A stretch of 64,000 bases of DNA from Bacteroidales bacterium (GTDB taxonomy: Bacteria > Bacteroidota > Bacteroidia > Bacteroidales > F082): assembly GCA_014860665.1 (NCBI GenBank), contig JACZJI010000027.1, positions 1 to 64,000 of the forward strand, read 5' to 3'. The number at the start of each line of letters is the position of its first letter. The first letter of the stretch is position 1. The translations under genes and the position numbers were made by a program. This document shows positions 1 through 9,873 of the stretch, one piece after another. The notes under the pieces are model-generated. The model searched no databases. It worked only from the letters and a program-made list of their open reading frames with translations, and was not told the origin of the DNA.

Positions 1-1358
1 AGATTAAGAAGGCTTTGAAAAATGTTGGATTGTGGGATATTAATCCCCTGAATTTATTCAGGATTACCTGGAAAAATGAGCCAAAGGAATTCGGTGGTTT
101 ATATGGAAACCCCAATTTTATAGAGCTCCCTAAAGAGATAACTGGTGTTAATGCACGCATCGTTCTTTTGATAGGGAAATATTTTCCGACAGGTGCACAT
201 AAAGTAGGTGCTGCCTATGGTTGTCTGGCACCTCGAATCATTACCGGAGAATTTGACCCGACCTTTCACAAAGCTGTTTGGCCTTCCACCGGAAATTATT
301 GCAGGGGAGGAGCTTTCGACAGCCGTTTGATGGGAACCGAGCCTATCGCCATTCTTCCCGAAGAGATGAGCCGGGAGCGTTTCGACTGGCTTAGAAATGT
401 AGTGAAATCAACTGTGTTTGCAACTCCGGGAAGTGAATCCAACGTCAAAGAGATTTATGATAAATGTTGGGAGTTGCGCCGTACACGTGATGATGTGGTG
501 ATTTTTAATCAGTTTGATGAATTTGGAAATGCAGCGTGGCATTATAATGTCACCGGTGATGCTATTGAAGAGGTTTTTAAACTTGTGAAATCAGAGAAAA
601 GCCAGTTAGCAGCTTATGTTTCTGCGACCGGTTCTGCAGGAACCATTGCTGCCGGGGATTTTCTGAGAACTCAGCATCCCTTTATTAAAGTTGTGGCTTC
701 CGAAGCTTTACAGTGTCCTACAATCCTGAGAAATGGATTTGGTGCACATCGTATCGAAGGTATCGGTGATAAACATATTCCATGGATTCATAATATCAGG
801 AATACAAATGTTGTTACTGCTATTGATGATGAAGATCCAATGCGCCTGCTGAGGCTGTTTAACGAACCGGAAGGTCATAAATATCTTAAATCAATAGGTG
901 TGGATGCTGAAGTAATATCCCAGCTTCCCCTACTGGGAATTTCTGGAATCGCTAATTTACTTTCAGCGATCAAAACTGCCAAATATTTTGAAATGACATT
1001 TGATGATGTGGTGATTACTATCGCTACTGATTCGGTGGAAATGTATCATTCACGGCTTGATGAGCTAAAAGCAGAAAGGGGAGAGTATAATAGAGTTCAG
1101 GCTGCTATGGACTTTGGTACCTGTCTGATGGGACAAAAGACAGATAATATGCGTGAACTGAACTATCAGGATCAAAAAGCTATTCATAATTTGAAATATT
1201 TTACGTGGGTCGAGCAACAGGCGAAAGATGTAAAAGATCTGAACCTGTTGTGGTACGATCGTGTTTTGTGGGATAAGCTGTTCAATCAAGTGAAGTTGTG
1301 GGATGAGCTTATCATGGAGTTTAACGAGAGAACCGGTTTATTGAAGAAATTCAATTAA
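1..1358 (+). CDS. PLP-dependent fold-type II enzyme (cysteine synthase/diaminopropionate ammonia-lyase-like), 5' end cut by window
   Basis: Frame is open to the window edge (IKKALKNVGLWD...). The listed start at 15 is a TTG, so the gene is truncated. PLP-lyase-like motifs include PTGAHKVGAAYG and SATGSAGTIAAGD. Lies near ygeW/ygeY. Confidence 0.75.
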   Translation, partial: IKKALKNVGLWDINPLNLFRITWKNEPKEFGGLYGNPNFIELPKEITGVNARIVLLIGKYFPTGAHKVGAAYGCLAPRIITGEFDPTFHKAVWPSTGNYCRGGAFDSRLMGTEPIAILPEEMSRERFDWLRNVVKSTVFATPGSESNVKEIYDKCWELRRTRDDVVIFNQFDEFGNAAWHYNVTGDAIEEVFKLVKSEKSQLAAYVSATGSAGTIAAGDFLRTQHPFIKVVASEALQCPTILRNGFGAHRIEGIGDKHIPWIHNIRNTNVVTAIDDEDPMRLLRLFNEPEGHKYLKSIGVDAEVISQLPLLGISGIANLLSAIKTAKYFEMTFDDVVITIATDSVEMYHSRLDELKAERGEYNRVQAAMDFGTCLMGQKTDNMRELNYQDQKAIHNLKYFTWVEQQAKDVKDLNLLWYDRVLWDKLFNQVKLWDELIMEFNERTGLLKKFN

Positions 1359-1381
1359 CGGTTCAGCGTTAACTTTAAGTA

Positions 1382-1430
1382 AGGTATCCGCAAATTCTAA
1401 TAAAAAGGAGTTCGGATACCTTTTTTTTTT
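1382..1430 (+). terminator. Rho-independent terminator after PLP enzyme
   Basis: AGGTATCCG ... CGGATACCT followed by T10; loop is long (~22 nt). Confidence 0.6.
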
Positions 1431-1475
1431 ATGAAACTTAAATTCTAAAGAGGTAAATAATAGTCTGTTGTAATT

Positions 1476-1510
1476 GCAAAAAAAAAGCTCCGGATTTCCG
1501 GAGCTTTTTA
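1476..1510 (-). terminator. Bidirectional terminator for the lipoprotein gene
   Basis: GCTCCGG-attt-CCGGAGC flanked by A and T runs. Confidence 0.75.
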
Positions 1511-1530
1511 TGTAAATATTTTGTTTGGAT

Positions 1531-2280
1531 TTATTTCAGGACCTTGCCTTCTTCCATAATTACAGGGTAGAAGTATCCAGCACCGAAGTCCTTATTTAAT
1601 GTGATTTTTCCTTCAAATGAAACGATATCACCCATTCTTACCTGGTCTGGTGTTGTAATAGTCAGATCAAAATTGGAGCCGCTTTTTGTGCCGTCCTGGA
1701 TATGAACCCAGTTTTTGCCCATAATATCAGGATTGTATTTGGTAACCTTTCCACGGACTTTAACCACTTTCCCGGAATATTTTTCTTTGTTGTTATAAAG
1801 TTCAGCAATGGTGATACTTCCTTTCATTGGCTTAACATTAATTTGTTCCTGCTCAATTTTAGGTTTCATAGGTTGTTCGCCCATTGTGCCTGAAGCTGTT
1901 ACTTTTGAGCTGGAATCAGTGCTGGCATCCTGAACAAGAAATACTTTGGTAAAGGTACGGTTCAGTTCTTTGCTGCGGAAATTGTTCATTTCAAGTCCGC
2001 CATTGTAATATAAAGTTTCACCATCTTTCAAATCCATTTTGTTCACTGCAACCCATACGGTATCAGCGCCGGATTTTATCAATGCATAAGTGTAACCTGA
2101 AGTCTGAAGAACTTTCTCAACTGTTCCCTGATTCTGGTAGTTGCTTTGTGCTTGTGCAGCTGCAGGTGCCTGACTTATTTCAGTGGTTGCTTGTTCTTTG
2201 GCTTGTTTGTTACTGGATGAGTTACAGGAAGTAAACCCAATTAAAATTACAACTGATAAAATAGAGATAATATACTTCAT
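1531..2280 (-). CDS. Secreted lipoprotein with OB-fold-like (tRNA_anti/NirD-like) C-terminal domain
   Basis: MKYIISILSVVILIGFTSCNSS lipobox; start re-set from 2436 to the ATG at 2280; VVKVRGKVTKYNPDIMGKNWVHIQDGT OB-like segment. Confidence 0.65.
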   Translation of the reverse strand: MKYIISILSVVILIGFTSCNSSSNKQAKEQATTEISQAPAAAQAQSNYQNQGTVEKVLQTSGYTYALIKSGADTVWVAVNKMDLKDGETLYYNGGLEMNNFRSKELNRTFTKVFLVQDASTDSSSKVTASGTMGEQPMKPKIEQEQINVKPMKGSITIAELYNNKEKYSGKVVKVRGKVTKYNPDIMGKNWVHIQDGTKSGSNFDLTITTPDQVRMGDIVSFEGKITLNKDFGAGYFYPVIMEEGKVLK

Positions 2281-2465
2281 CTTTTTGTTTTTTAGATTAA
2301 TAAATGCTATAGAATTGAGGGGGTAAATATAAATAAATTTGTTAGGTACATAACAATAGAAAATGTCTAAATATGTACTAAAACAAACAGAACCAGCGGT
2401 TGTTTCACAGGTTCTGTCTGAAGTTGCACAGAACAATAAATTCTATGATTTAGAAACTACGCTCT

Positions 2466-3653
2466 TTAATATTTAATCCTTGGATTTTTCTTTTCAAGAA
2501 TATTTTGTAACACTTTTAACGGACTTTCAAATTGTTGGGTAAACATCATGGCCGCAATGATATAGGGTTTGTACCCAGCTTCCAGATAGGTTTTAATGCG
2601 GTATTTTTCAAAGACCTCACCGGCTACTTCGCCTTCGGTACATGAAATCCCTGAAATATCTGCCGGAAGACAATGCATGTACAGAGCATCACTATTACGA
2701 GTGAGTTTCATTTTCTCTTCATTGTATTCCCAGTCTTTGTGCTGCGCATTTTGTGCCAGACAGGTCTTTTCAAGTGCATCAAGCCCTGCGCGGTCATTTT
2801 TTTGCAACAGCTTAGTACGTTGTTGCATAATGTGGAAAGGAGCCCAGCTCTTAGGATAAACTATGTCAGCGTCCTTAACGGCTTCTTTCATGGAGTGACT
2901 GATTCTAAAGCTACCTCCGCTTATGGTTGCTTGTTTCTTTGCAAGTCCTACAACTTCCGGGATTAATTCATAACCTTCAGGATAGGCAAGTTCGATATTC
3001 ATACCAAATCTTGACATAAGTCCGATGATGCCCTGTGGTACTGAAAGTGGTTTGCCGTAACTCGGGGAATATGCCCAGCTCATGACAATCTTCTTGCCTT
3101 TCAGATTCTCAAGAGAGCCAAATTCATTTTTCAGATGCAACAGGTCTGCCATAGATTGCGTAGGGTGGTCGATATCGCATTGCAGGTTGATGATGCCTGG
3201 TCGTCTTGGTAAAACACCTTCAGCAAAACCATTGTCAAGAGCTTGTCCTACTTCGCGCATATATTTGTTTCCTTCCCCTAGAAACATATCATCTCTGATT
3301 CCAATGAAATCGGCAAGGAAGGATATCATATTGGCTGTTTCACGGACGGTTTCACCATGTGCAATTTGTGATTTGCCTTCATCAAGATCCTGGATTTCCA
3401 AACCCAGCAGGTTGGCAGCTGATGAGAAAGAGAAACGGGTGCGGGTAGAGTTGTCTCTGAATTGTGAAATGGCCAATCCTGAATCAAAAACTTTTGGAGA
3501 AATATTCTGGTTCCTCATGTCCTTCAATATCTGTGCAACCCCCAGAATCATCCTCAAATCTGATTCGCTTTTTTCCCATGTTAACAGGAAGTCCTTTTTA
3601 TAAAGCTCTGTTTTTAATGGAAGTAAAATGTCTATTTGTTCCTTTAAATTCAT
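2466..3653 (-). CDS. ygeW: Knotted carbamoyltransferase YgeW
   Basis: 395 aa; FRDNSTRTRFSF, SQIAHGETVRETANMISFLAD, HCLPADISG motifs of the aspartate/ornithine carbamoyltransferase superfamily, YgeW branch. Confidence 0.85.
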   Translation of the reverse strand: MNLKEQIDILLPLKTELYKKDFLLTWEKSESDLRMILGVAQILKDMRNQNISPKVFDSGLAISQFRDNSTRTRFSFSSAANLLGLEIQDLDEGKSQIAHGETVRETANMISFLADFIGIRDDMFLGEGNKYMREVGQALDNGFAEGVLPRRPGIINLQCDIDHPTQSMADLLHLKNEFGSLENLKGKKIVMSWAYSPSYGKPLSVPQGIIGLMSRFGMNIELAYPEGYELIPEVVGLAKKQATISGGSFRISHSMKEAVKDADIVYPKSWAPFHIMQQRTKLLQKNDRAGLDALEKTCLAQNAQHKDWEYNEEKMKLTRNSDALYMHCLPADISGISCTEGEVAGEVFEKYRIKTYLEAGYKPYIIAAMMFTQQFESPLKVLQNILEKKNPRIKY

Positions 3654-3723
3654 TCGTAATATGTTTAATAATGCGGCTGTGATTTGTTATTTAAGCAAAG
3701 AAAGGTATTGAAAATTCTGTAGT

Positions 3724-4911
3724 CTATATTTCGTATGCAAAAGCTGCATAGAAAGCGCTTGCTTTTACAAGATCGTCAATAGGAACTTTTTCGTTGGGGG
3801 CATGGGCCAGTACTTCATTGCCCGGACCAAAACCGATCATGGGTATTCCATAATAACCGTTCATAGTAACGCCGTTAGTGGAAAAAGTCCATTTATCTAC
3901 TTTTGGTTCCTTGCTAAATAAGGCTTTGTAGGCATTTACCCCGGTTTGAACTACTGGATGATCTTCCGGAATTTTCCAGGTGGGGTAATATTTTTCCATG
4001 CCATATCGTGTCCCGGTATAAGCAGTTTCTTCATAATAAAGCACTTCCACCTTTCCCCCAAGGGGAGCCACTACTTCTTCAACTTCTTTGATTGCAATTT
4101 CTTTGGATTCTCCCCAGGTCAGGCGGCGGTCCAGATGCAGATGAGCGTAATCAGCTACGGCACACAAAGACGGGCTTCCCGATTTGAATTCCGAAATAGT
4201 CACACTCCCTTTTCCCAGAAACTCGTCATAAGCCAACCTTTCATTTAGTTTCTCTATTTCAAGCGCAGCCCGGGAGGCTTTGTAAATGGCATTATCACCT
4301 CTTTCGGGTGCTGAGCCGTGACATGAAATTCCGTGGAAAGTAACTCTTATCTCCATTCTTCCGCGGTGACCACGATAAATATTCAGATTCGTTGGTTCTG
4401 TGCTAATGGCAAAGTCTGGTTTGATTTTATCTTCTTCTACGATGTATTTCCAGCAAAGGCCATCGCAATCTTCTTCCATGACGCTGCCGACGAAGTAAAT
4501 AGTCATATCCCTGTCAAAGCCCAGTTCTTTAAGGATTCTTCCGGATGTTACAAAAGCAGCAGGCCCGCCTTCCTGATCCACCGAACCACGGCCATGTACG
4601 TATCCATCTTTAATTTCACCACCCAACGGATCAAAATCCCAGTTTTCCATATTTCCCATATCCACGGTATCCATATGCCCATCGATTGCAATCACTTTTT
4701 TACCGTTTCCGATTCTTCCAATCACATTACCCAAACCGTCGATTTTTACTTCGTCAAAACCGGCTTCCTCCATTTGGCGTTTTAACTCTAATTGAACCTC
4801 TTTTTCCTGCATGCTAAGAGATTTTATTTTTACCAGTCTGGATAAATTTTCAGCCGTATAATCACGGTATTTCTCGGAAAGTTTGTTGATTTTTCTATAG
4901 ACTTCTTCCAT
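3724..4911 (-). CDS. ygeY: YgeY-family M20 metallopeptidase/deacetylase (selenium metabolism-linked hydrolase)
   Basis: GHMDTVDMGN, GRGSVDQEGG, metal-ligand and HGSAPERGDNA motifs; directly upstream of ygeW. Confidence 0.85.
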   Translation of the reverse strand: MEEVYRKINKLSEKYRDYTAENLSRLVKIKSLSMQEKEVQLELKRQMEEAGFDEVKIDGLGNVIGRIGNGKKVIAIDGHMDTVDMGNMENWDFDPLGGEIKDGYVHGRGSVDQEGGPAAFVTSGRILKELGFDRDMTIYFVGSVMEEDCDGLCWKYIVEEDKIKPDFAISTEPTNLNIYRGHRGRMEIRVTFHGISCHGSAPERGDNAIYKASRAALEIEKLNERLAYDEFLGKGSVTISEFKSGSPSLCAVADYAHLHLDRRLTWGESKEIAIKEVEEVVAPLGGKVEVLYYEETAYTGTRYGMEKYYPTWKIPEDHPVVQTGVNAYKALFSKEPKVDKWTFSTNGVTMNGYYGIPMIGFGPGNEVLAHAPNEKVPIDDLVKASAFYAAFAYEI

Positions 4912-5200
4912 GAGATTTGTATTTAAATAATTGCTGTGAAATAGAAAAGCAAAAATACAAAATTCCTTAGAGTTAAGATTATTATGGGAAGAGTGGGAAA
5001 ATCAAAATAAAAATATAGATTAAAATAACAGAAACTATTATGATATTAGAAAATGTTTCTTCTGGTGAAAGCTTTGTCATTTTAATCCATGAACTTTATT
5101 CTGCTTTTCTGTTGAAGCACCGGAAATAACTTATATTAATTGAAACTTGTTTTTCCTTAAAACACTTGTTTTTCCTTCTTTTTTTCGTTGAGATAAAGAT

Positions 5201-5208
5201 TAATTTTG
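5201..5208 (+). promoter_or_regulatory. Bacteroidota -7 element TAATTTTG upstream of the MATE gene
   Basis: Match to TAnnTTTG 8 bp before the ATG at 5216; implies a very short or leaderless transcript. Confidence 0.45.
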
Positions 5209-5215
5209 CAGACTC

Positions 5216-6547
5216 ATGAAATCAGCAATTTCATACAAACGAATCTGGGCTGTAGCATATCCCATTATATTGGGAAGTATGGCGCAAAATCTAATCAATT
5301 TTACCGATACTGCTTTTCTTGGCAGGGTAGGCGAAATTGCATTAGGTGGGGGCGCTTTTGGAGGTATTTTCTATCTCGCTGTTTACATGCTGGGTCTTGG
5401 TTTTGGACAAGGAGAGCAGATTGTAGTAGCACGCCGTTACGGAGAAAATAAGCCTGCTGAGATTGGAGGCGTCGTTAATCAGTCGTTTCTGTTTTTGCTG
5501 GGACTTTCAGTTCTGGCATTTATGATCCTGCGGTTTGGCTCTACGGTGATTTTGAATTACGGAGTTAAATCAGAAGCAGTTCATAAGGCGACAACGATTT
5601 TTCTGGAGTACCGTTCGTTCGGGATTTTCTTTGCTTTCATCAACGTGGTATTTCGTTCTTTCTACATTGGGTTAGGACGTACAAAAATCATCAGCTACAA
5701 CACTTTCCTGTTGGCTATGGTAAACATTGTTTTTGATTATCTGTTGATTTTCGGAAAATTTGGTTTCCCAGAAATGGGCATTGCCGGAGCCGCTATCGCA
5801 TCTGTGATGGCCGAAATTACAGCCATGATTCACTTTGTGGTTTATACCCGCTTCTTTGTGGATGTTTCTGAATACCGCCTTTTTAAAGAGTTAAGGCTTC
5901 AGTATGAGAGAATGGTTCGGATTTTGAAAGTTGCCATTCCTACCATGATTCAGCAATTTGTGAGCCTGTCTGTCTGGTTTGCATTCTTTCTGTTTGTGGA
6001 AAAGCTGGGAAATAGTGCACTGGCGGTCTCAAACATCATTCGTAGCATTTATGTGATTTTGATGGTCCCCATCTGGGGTTTTGCAACGGCTTCGAATACT
6101 TTGGTGAGCTATCTGATCGGACAAGGGGAGCAGAAACAGGTTATGCAACTCGTTTATAAGATTGCCCTGCTCAGCATTGGCAGCGTGTTCATTATTGTCC
6201 TGTTGAGTTTTTGGTTCTCCAGAGATGTATTATCAATTTATACTAGTGACCAGACCTTGATTGCTCTTGGTATTCCCGTGATCAAAGTGGTGAGTGTGGG
6301 AGCATGTCTGCTTTCCGTAGGATTTGTCTTTTTGAGTGGTGTAGCGGGAACTGGAAAAACCAATATCTCTCTTTACCTTGAACTGGTAGTTTTGACTATG
6401 TATGTGGTTTATACCTATCTAGTGGTAGATGTCTTTCATGGGAATGTAACCCAGGCCTGGACTGCCGAATGGCTCTATGGTTTTATGATAGGCGTTGTGT
6501 CTTGGTCTTATCTGAAAACAGGCCGATGGAAAGCGCACAAGATTTGA
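5216..6547 (+). CDS. MATE family efflux transporter
   Basis: 443 aa, 12 TM-like; SMAQNLINFTDTAFLGRVGEIALGG motif. Confidence 0.9.
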   Translation: MKSAISYKRIWAVAYPIILGSMAQNLINFTDTAFLGRVGEIALGGGAFGGIFYLAVYMLGLGFGQGEQIVVARRYGENKPAEIGGVVNQSFLFLLGLSVLAFMILRFGSTVILNYGVKSEAVHKATTIFLEYRSFGIFFAFINVVFRSFYIGLGRTKIISYNTFLLAMVNIVFDYLLIFGKFGFPEMGIAGAAIASVMAEITAMIHFVVYTRFFVDVSEYRLFKELRLQYERMVRILKVAIPTMIQQFVSLSVWFAFFLFVEKLGNSALAVSNIIRSIYVILMVPIWGFATASNTLVSYLIGQGEQKQVMQLVYKIALLSIGSVFIIVLLSFWFSRDVLSIYTSDQTLIALGIPVIKVVSVGACLLSVGFVFLSGVAGTGKTNISLYLELVVLTMYVVYTYLVVDVFHGNVTQAWTAEWLYGFMIGVVSWSYLKTGRWKAHKI

Positions 6548-6671
6548 TTTTGACAATCTCGCGACTGGAAGAAAATCTTCCCGCAAATCCAATTTAAAAA
6601 GTGATTTATCGTTGATTTCTATAACTAATGCAAAATGACAGAGCATTAAAGGAATTTTAATCCTAATTTTT

Positions 6672-6679
6672 TACTTTTG
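6672..6679 (+). promoter_or_regulatory. -7 element TACTTTTG upstream of ftsK
   Basis: TAnnTTTG match 17 bp before ATG. Confidence 0.4.
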
Positions 6680-6696
6680 CAGAAATCATTATTCCG

Positions 6697-9216
6697 ATGC
6701 CATTAAAAAGCAATAAGCTGAAACCAAATAAACTAAAGGAAGTAAAGGAAGCAAGCCCCAAAAAATCTGAAAAGAAGAAAGGGAACCCAAAAAAACTTAA
6801 AGTTCCTTCACCAAAAAAACGGATAAGGATGAAAGAGCTGGATCCTCGTATGGTGAGGATTATAGGCTTCTTTTTGATTTTGGTTTCGGTGTATATGATA
6901 TTGGCTATCACCTCATTTTTTATTAACTGGTTTGGCAGCAACCCTGAAAGTTTTGTATCCAGGGCATTTGGTCTGGGAAATGCTTTTAGCGGACATACAG
7001 CTTTAGTGAGAAACTGGACCGGTAAAGCCGGAGCATTTCTGTCACTTTGGACTGTCCAGAATAGCTTTGGTGTAGGCGCTTATTTTCTTGCAGTACTGAT
7101 GTTTGCCTGGGGCTTAAAACTTCTTGCCAAATTGAAAATCTTTTCAACCTGGGTTGTATTTCAAATCATTTTCATGGGCATGCTGTGGCTGCCGATGGCA
7201 TTGAATGGTATTCTCCCGGGAGATCCCGTAAACATTTTCGGAGGGTTGTTAGGGCAGGAGCTCAATGTCCTTTTGGTGAAACTGATTGGCAATGTTGGCC
7301 TTGTTTTCTTTTTAATCTTTGTTCCGGCAATCTTTGTTCTCATCAAATTTAAATTCAAATTAAGCTTCTGGAAGAAAGACAATGTAGCGGAAGCCGCGTT
7401 GCATGATGAAGATGAAGAGGATTTTTCCGTTCGTTCCAGAAATGGTTTTTCTGAGGATAAATACAATACCGTTGAATTTTCAGTGTCAGAAAAACCCAGC
7501 GTTAAAAGAGAATTGGAAGAGGACGATGATGACGATGATTTTCCTGAAGATATTTCTGAATCAAACGAATCTGATGATATTTTAGAGCCGGTTGAGGAAG
7601 AAGTAAATTCAGATGATATAGAGCTTACAGTTGAACAACCCCGTCAGGAAGAAAAAGCTAAAGTAATTCCTGGTGAACATAAAGGATTGGATACGGAGTT
7701 CGACCCGACATTGGATTTGCCGGATTTCCTTTACCCTGGCCTTGATTTGCTGAGCGACTACAATGAAGATGTAAAAGTGGATCAGCAAGAGCTGGAAGCC
7801 AACAAGAAAAAGATTGTGGAAACATTGGATCAGTACTCAATTGCTATTACAAAAATTAAAGCAACGATTGGTCCTACCGTTACATTATATGAGATTATTC
7901 CTGCACCGGGAATCCGTATTGCAAAAATAAGGAACCTGGAAGATGATATAGCGCTTAGCCTTGCCGCCATGGGAATTCGTATCATCGCACCAATCCCTGG
8001 CAAAGGTACCGTGGGAATAGAGGTCCCGAATAAAAACCCAACCCTGGTTTCCATGCGCTCAATTTTTGAATCTGAAAAATTTCAGCATGCCAAAATGGAG
8101 CTTCCGTTGGGATTGGGAAAAACCATTGCCAATGAAAGCTATGTGGTAGATTTGACCAAAATGCCTCACATTCTGATTGCAGGTGCTACCGGACAGGGAA
8201 AATCGGTTGGCCTGAATGCTATCATTGCGTCTTTGCTTTACAAAAAACATCCGTCAGAGCTTAAATTTGTTCTGGTCGACCCAAAGAAAGTTGAGCTGAC
8301 GCTTTATTCGCGCATTGAGCGGCATTACCTCGCCAAATTGCCTGATTCGGAAGAAGCGATTATTACTGATACCAGGAAAGTGGTCAGGACATTGAACTCT
8401 TTGAGTATTGAAATGGATAACCGCTATGAGCTGTTGAAAGATGCTCAGGTGCGTAATATTAAAGAATACAATATAAAATTCAAAGAACGGAAACTGAATC
8501 CTTTACACGGACATCGTTTCCTTCCGTATCTGGTTTTGGTTGTTGATGAGTTTGCTGATTTGATCATGACCGCAGGAAAAGAGGTTGAAAGTCCCATTAC
8601 ACGTCTGGCACAGCTTGCCCGTGCCGTGGGTATTCACCTGATTATTGCTACCCAGCGACCTTCCGTAAATATCATCACAGGTACCATTAAAGCGAACTTC
8701 CCGGCTCGTATTGCATTCCGTGTTATCTCAAAAATCGACTCCAGAACCATTCTGGATTCCAGCGGAGCTGATCAGCTTGTGGGACGTGGTGATATGCTTA
8801 TGTCTACCGGAAATGACCTTATCCGTCTGCAATGTGCTTTCATTGATACCGATGAAGTAGAAAGAGTTACCGATTTCATCGGTCAGCAGCGTGCTTATCC
8901 TGATGCATTGCATCTGCCGGAATACTATGATGAAGAAAATGAACCTGTGGGTGAAATTGATTTGAATGAACGTGATGAACTCTTTGAAGATGCAGCCAGA
9001 ATCATCGTTCAGACTCAGCAGGGGTCCACTTCGCTATTGCAAAGAAAATTAAAGTTGGGTTATAACAGAGCCGGACGTATAATAGACCAGTTGGAAGCTG
9101 CCGGAATTGTAGGCCCGTTTGAAGGTAGTAAAGCCCGTGAGGTAAGAGTGGCCAACGAAATGGCTTTGGAACAGTTTTTGAAGGATTTAAACATGAAGAA
9201 TAACGATATACAATAA
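6697..9216 (+). CDS. ftsK: DNA translocase FtsK/SpoIIIE
   Basis: Four TM region, acidic linker, Walker A GATGQGKSVGLNA, C-terminal gamma winged helix (GSTSLLQRKLKLGYNRAGRIIDQLEAAGIVGP). Confidence 0.97.
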   Translation: MPLKSNKLKPNKLKEVKEASPKKSEKKKGNPKKLKVPSPKKRIRMKELDPRMVRIIGFFLILVSVYMILAITSFFINWFGSNPESFVSRAFGLGNAFSGHTALVRNWTGKAGAFLSLWTVQNSFGVGAYFLAVLMFAWGLKLLAKLKIFSTWVVFQIIFMGMLWLPMALNGILPGDPVNIFGGLLGQELNVLLVKLIGNVGLVFFLIFVPAIFVLIKFKFKLSFWKKDNVAEAALHDEDEEDFSVRSRNGFSEDKYNTVEFSVSEKPSVKRELEEDDDDDDFPEDISESNESDDILEPVEEEVNSDDIELTVEQPRQEEKAKVIPGEHKGLDTEFDPTLDLPDFLYPGLDLLSDYNEDVKVDQQELEANKKKIVETLDQYSIAITKIKATIGPTVTLYEIIPAPGIRIAKIRNLEDDIALSLAAMGIRIIAPIPGKGTVGIEVPNKNPTLVSMRSIFESEKFQHAKMELPLGLGKTIANESYVVDLTKMPHILIAGATGQGKSVGLNAIIASLLYKKHPSELKFVLVDPKKVELTLYSRIERHYLAKLPDSEEAIITDTRKVVRTLNSLSIEMDNRYELLKDAQVRNIKEYNIKFKERKLNPLHGHRFLPYLVLVVDEFADLIMTAGKEVESPITRLAQLARAVGIHLIIATQRPSVNIITGTIKANFPARIAFRVISKIDSRTILDSSGADQLVGRGDMLMSTGNDLIRLQCAFIDTDEVERVTDFIGQQRAYPDALHLPEYYDEENEPVGEIDLNERDELFEDAARIIVQTQQGSTSLLQRKLKLGYNRAGRIIDQLEAAGIVGPFEGSKAREVRVANEMALEQFLKDLNMKNNDIQ

Positions 9217-9222
9217 TTTTAT

Positions 9223-9867
9223 ATGAAGGATTTGCTAAGATTTAAATGGCTTTTGTTTGTAGCCCTTTTGTTTGCAGGCAGTGTTCTGCAGGCGAAAAAC
9301 TCACCTGAAGAGTTGTTGAAGAAGACGTTGGATAAGATGACTTCTCTTCATAATTTTAAAGCCAACCTTTCCTACACAATGGATAACAAACAAATGAATA
9401 TCCATGAAAAAAAAACCGGAACCATCTTTGTAGAAGGGGATAAATTCAGAATTGAACTGGAAGGTCAGATTATCATTTCTGACGGAAAAAATGTGTGGAC
9501 AATTATCAAGGACTCAAAGGAAGTTATGCTTACTTCCGTTGATCCGACAAATCCCAACAGCTTTTCACCCACTTCCATTCTGAAAAGGTACGTGGATTAC
9601 AAAGCCAGATTTGAAAAACATGATAAAGATAGCGACATCAAAACACTGGTGCTAACATCCAAAAAAGAAACTACCTACAAAAAGCTTACATTGGTTATCA
9701 ATGAATCAAAGCTGTTGTTGAAAGATATTTCCTTGTACGATAAGGAGGGAAATGTTTTTACATATCACATTTCTGACTTTCGTTCTGATTTGAAAGTGAC
9801 TCCTGGTACATTTACTTTCCGTCCCGAAGATTTCCCGGGATATGGAAAACCGGAAGACATGCGCTAA
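9223..9867 (+). CDS. LolA-like outer-membrane lipoprotein carrier protein
   Basis: Signal peptide plus SPEELLKKTLDKMTSLHNFKANLSYTM LolA-type fold signature; immediately follows ftsK as in many Bacteroidota. Confidence 0.85.
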   Translation: MKDLLRFKWLLFVALLFAGSVLQAKNSPEELLKKTLDKMTSLHNFKANLSYTMDNKQMNIHEKKTGTIFVEGDKFRIELEGQIIISDGKNVWTIIKDSKEVMLTSVDPTNPNSFSPTSILKRYVDYKARFEKHDKDSDIKTLVLTSKKETTYKKLTLVINESKLLLKDISLYDKEGNVFTYHISDFRSDLKVTPGTFTFRPEDFPGYGKPEDMR

Positions 9868-9873
9868 ACAGCG

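Noticed and set aside
2596-3603. Plus-strand ORFs (87, 97, 173 aa) inside ygeW
   Set aside because: Antisense to a strongly supported CDS, with translations lacking family motifs; ordinary shadow ORFs.
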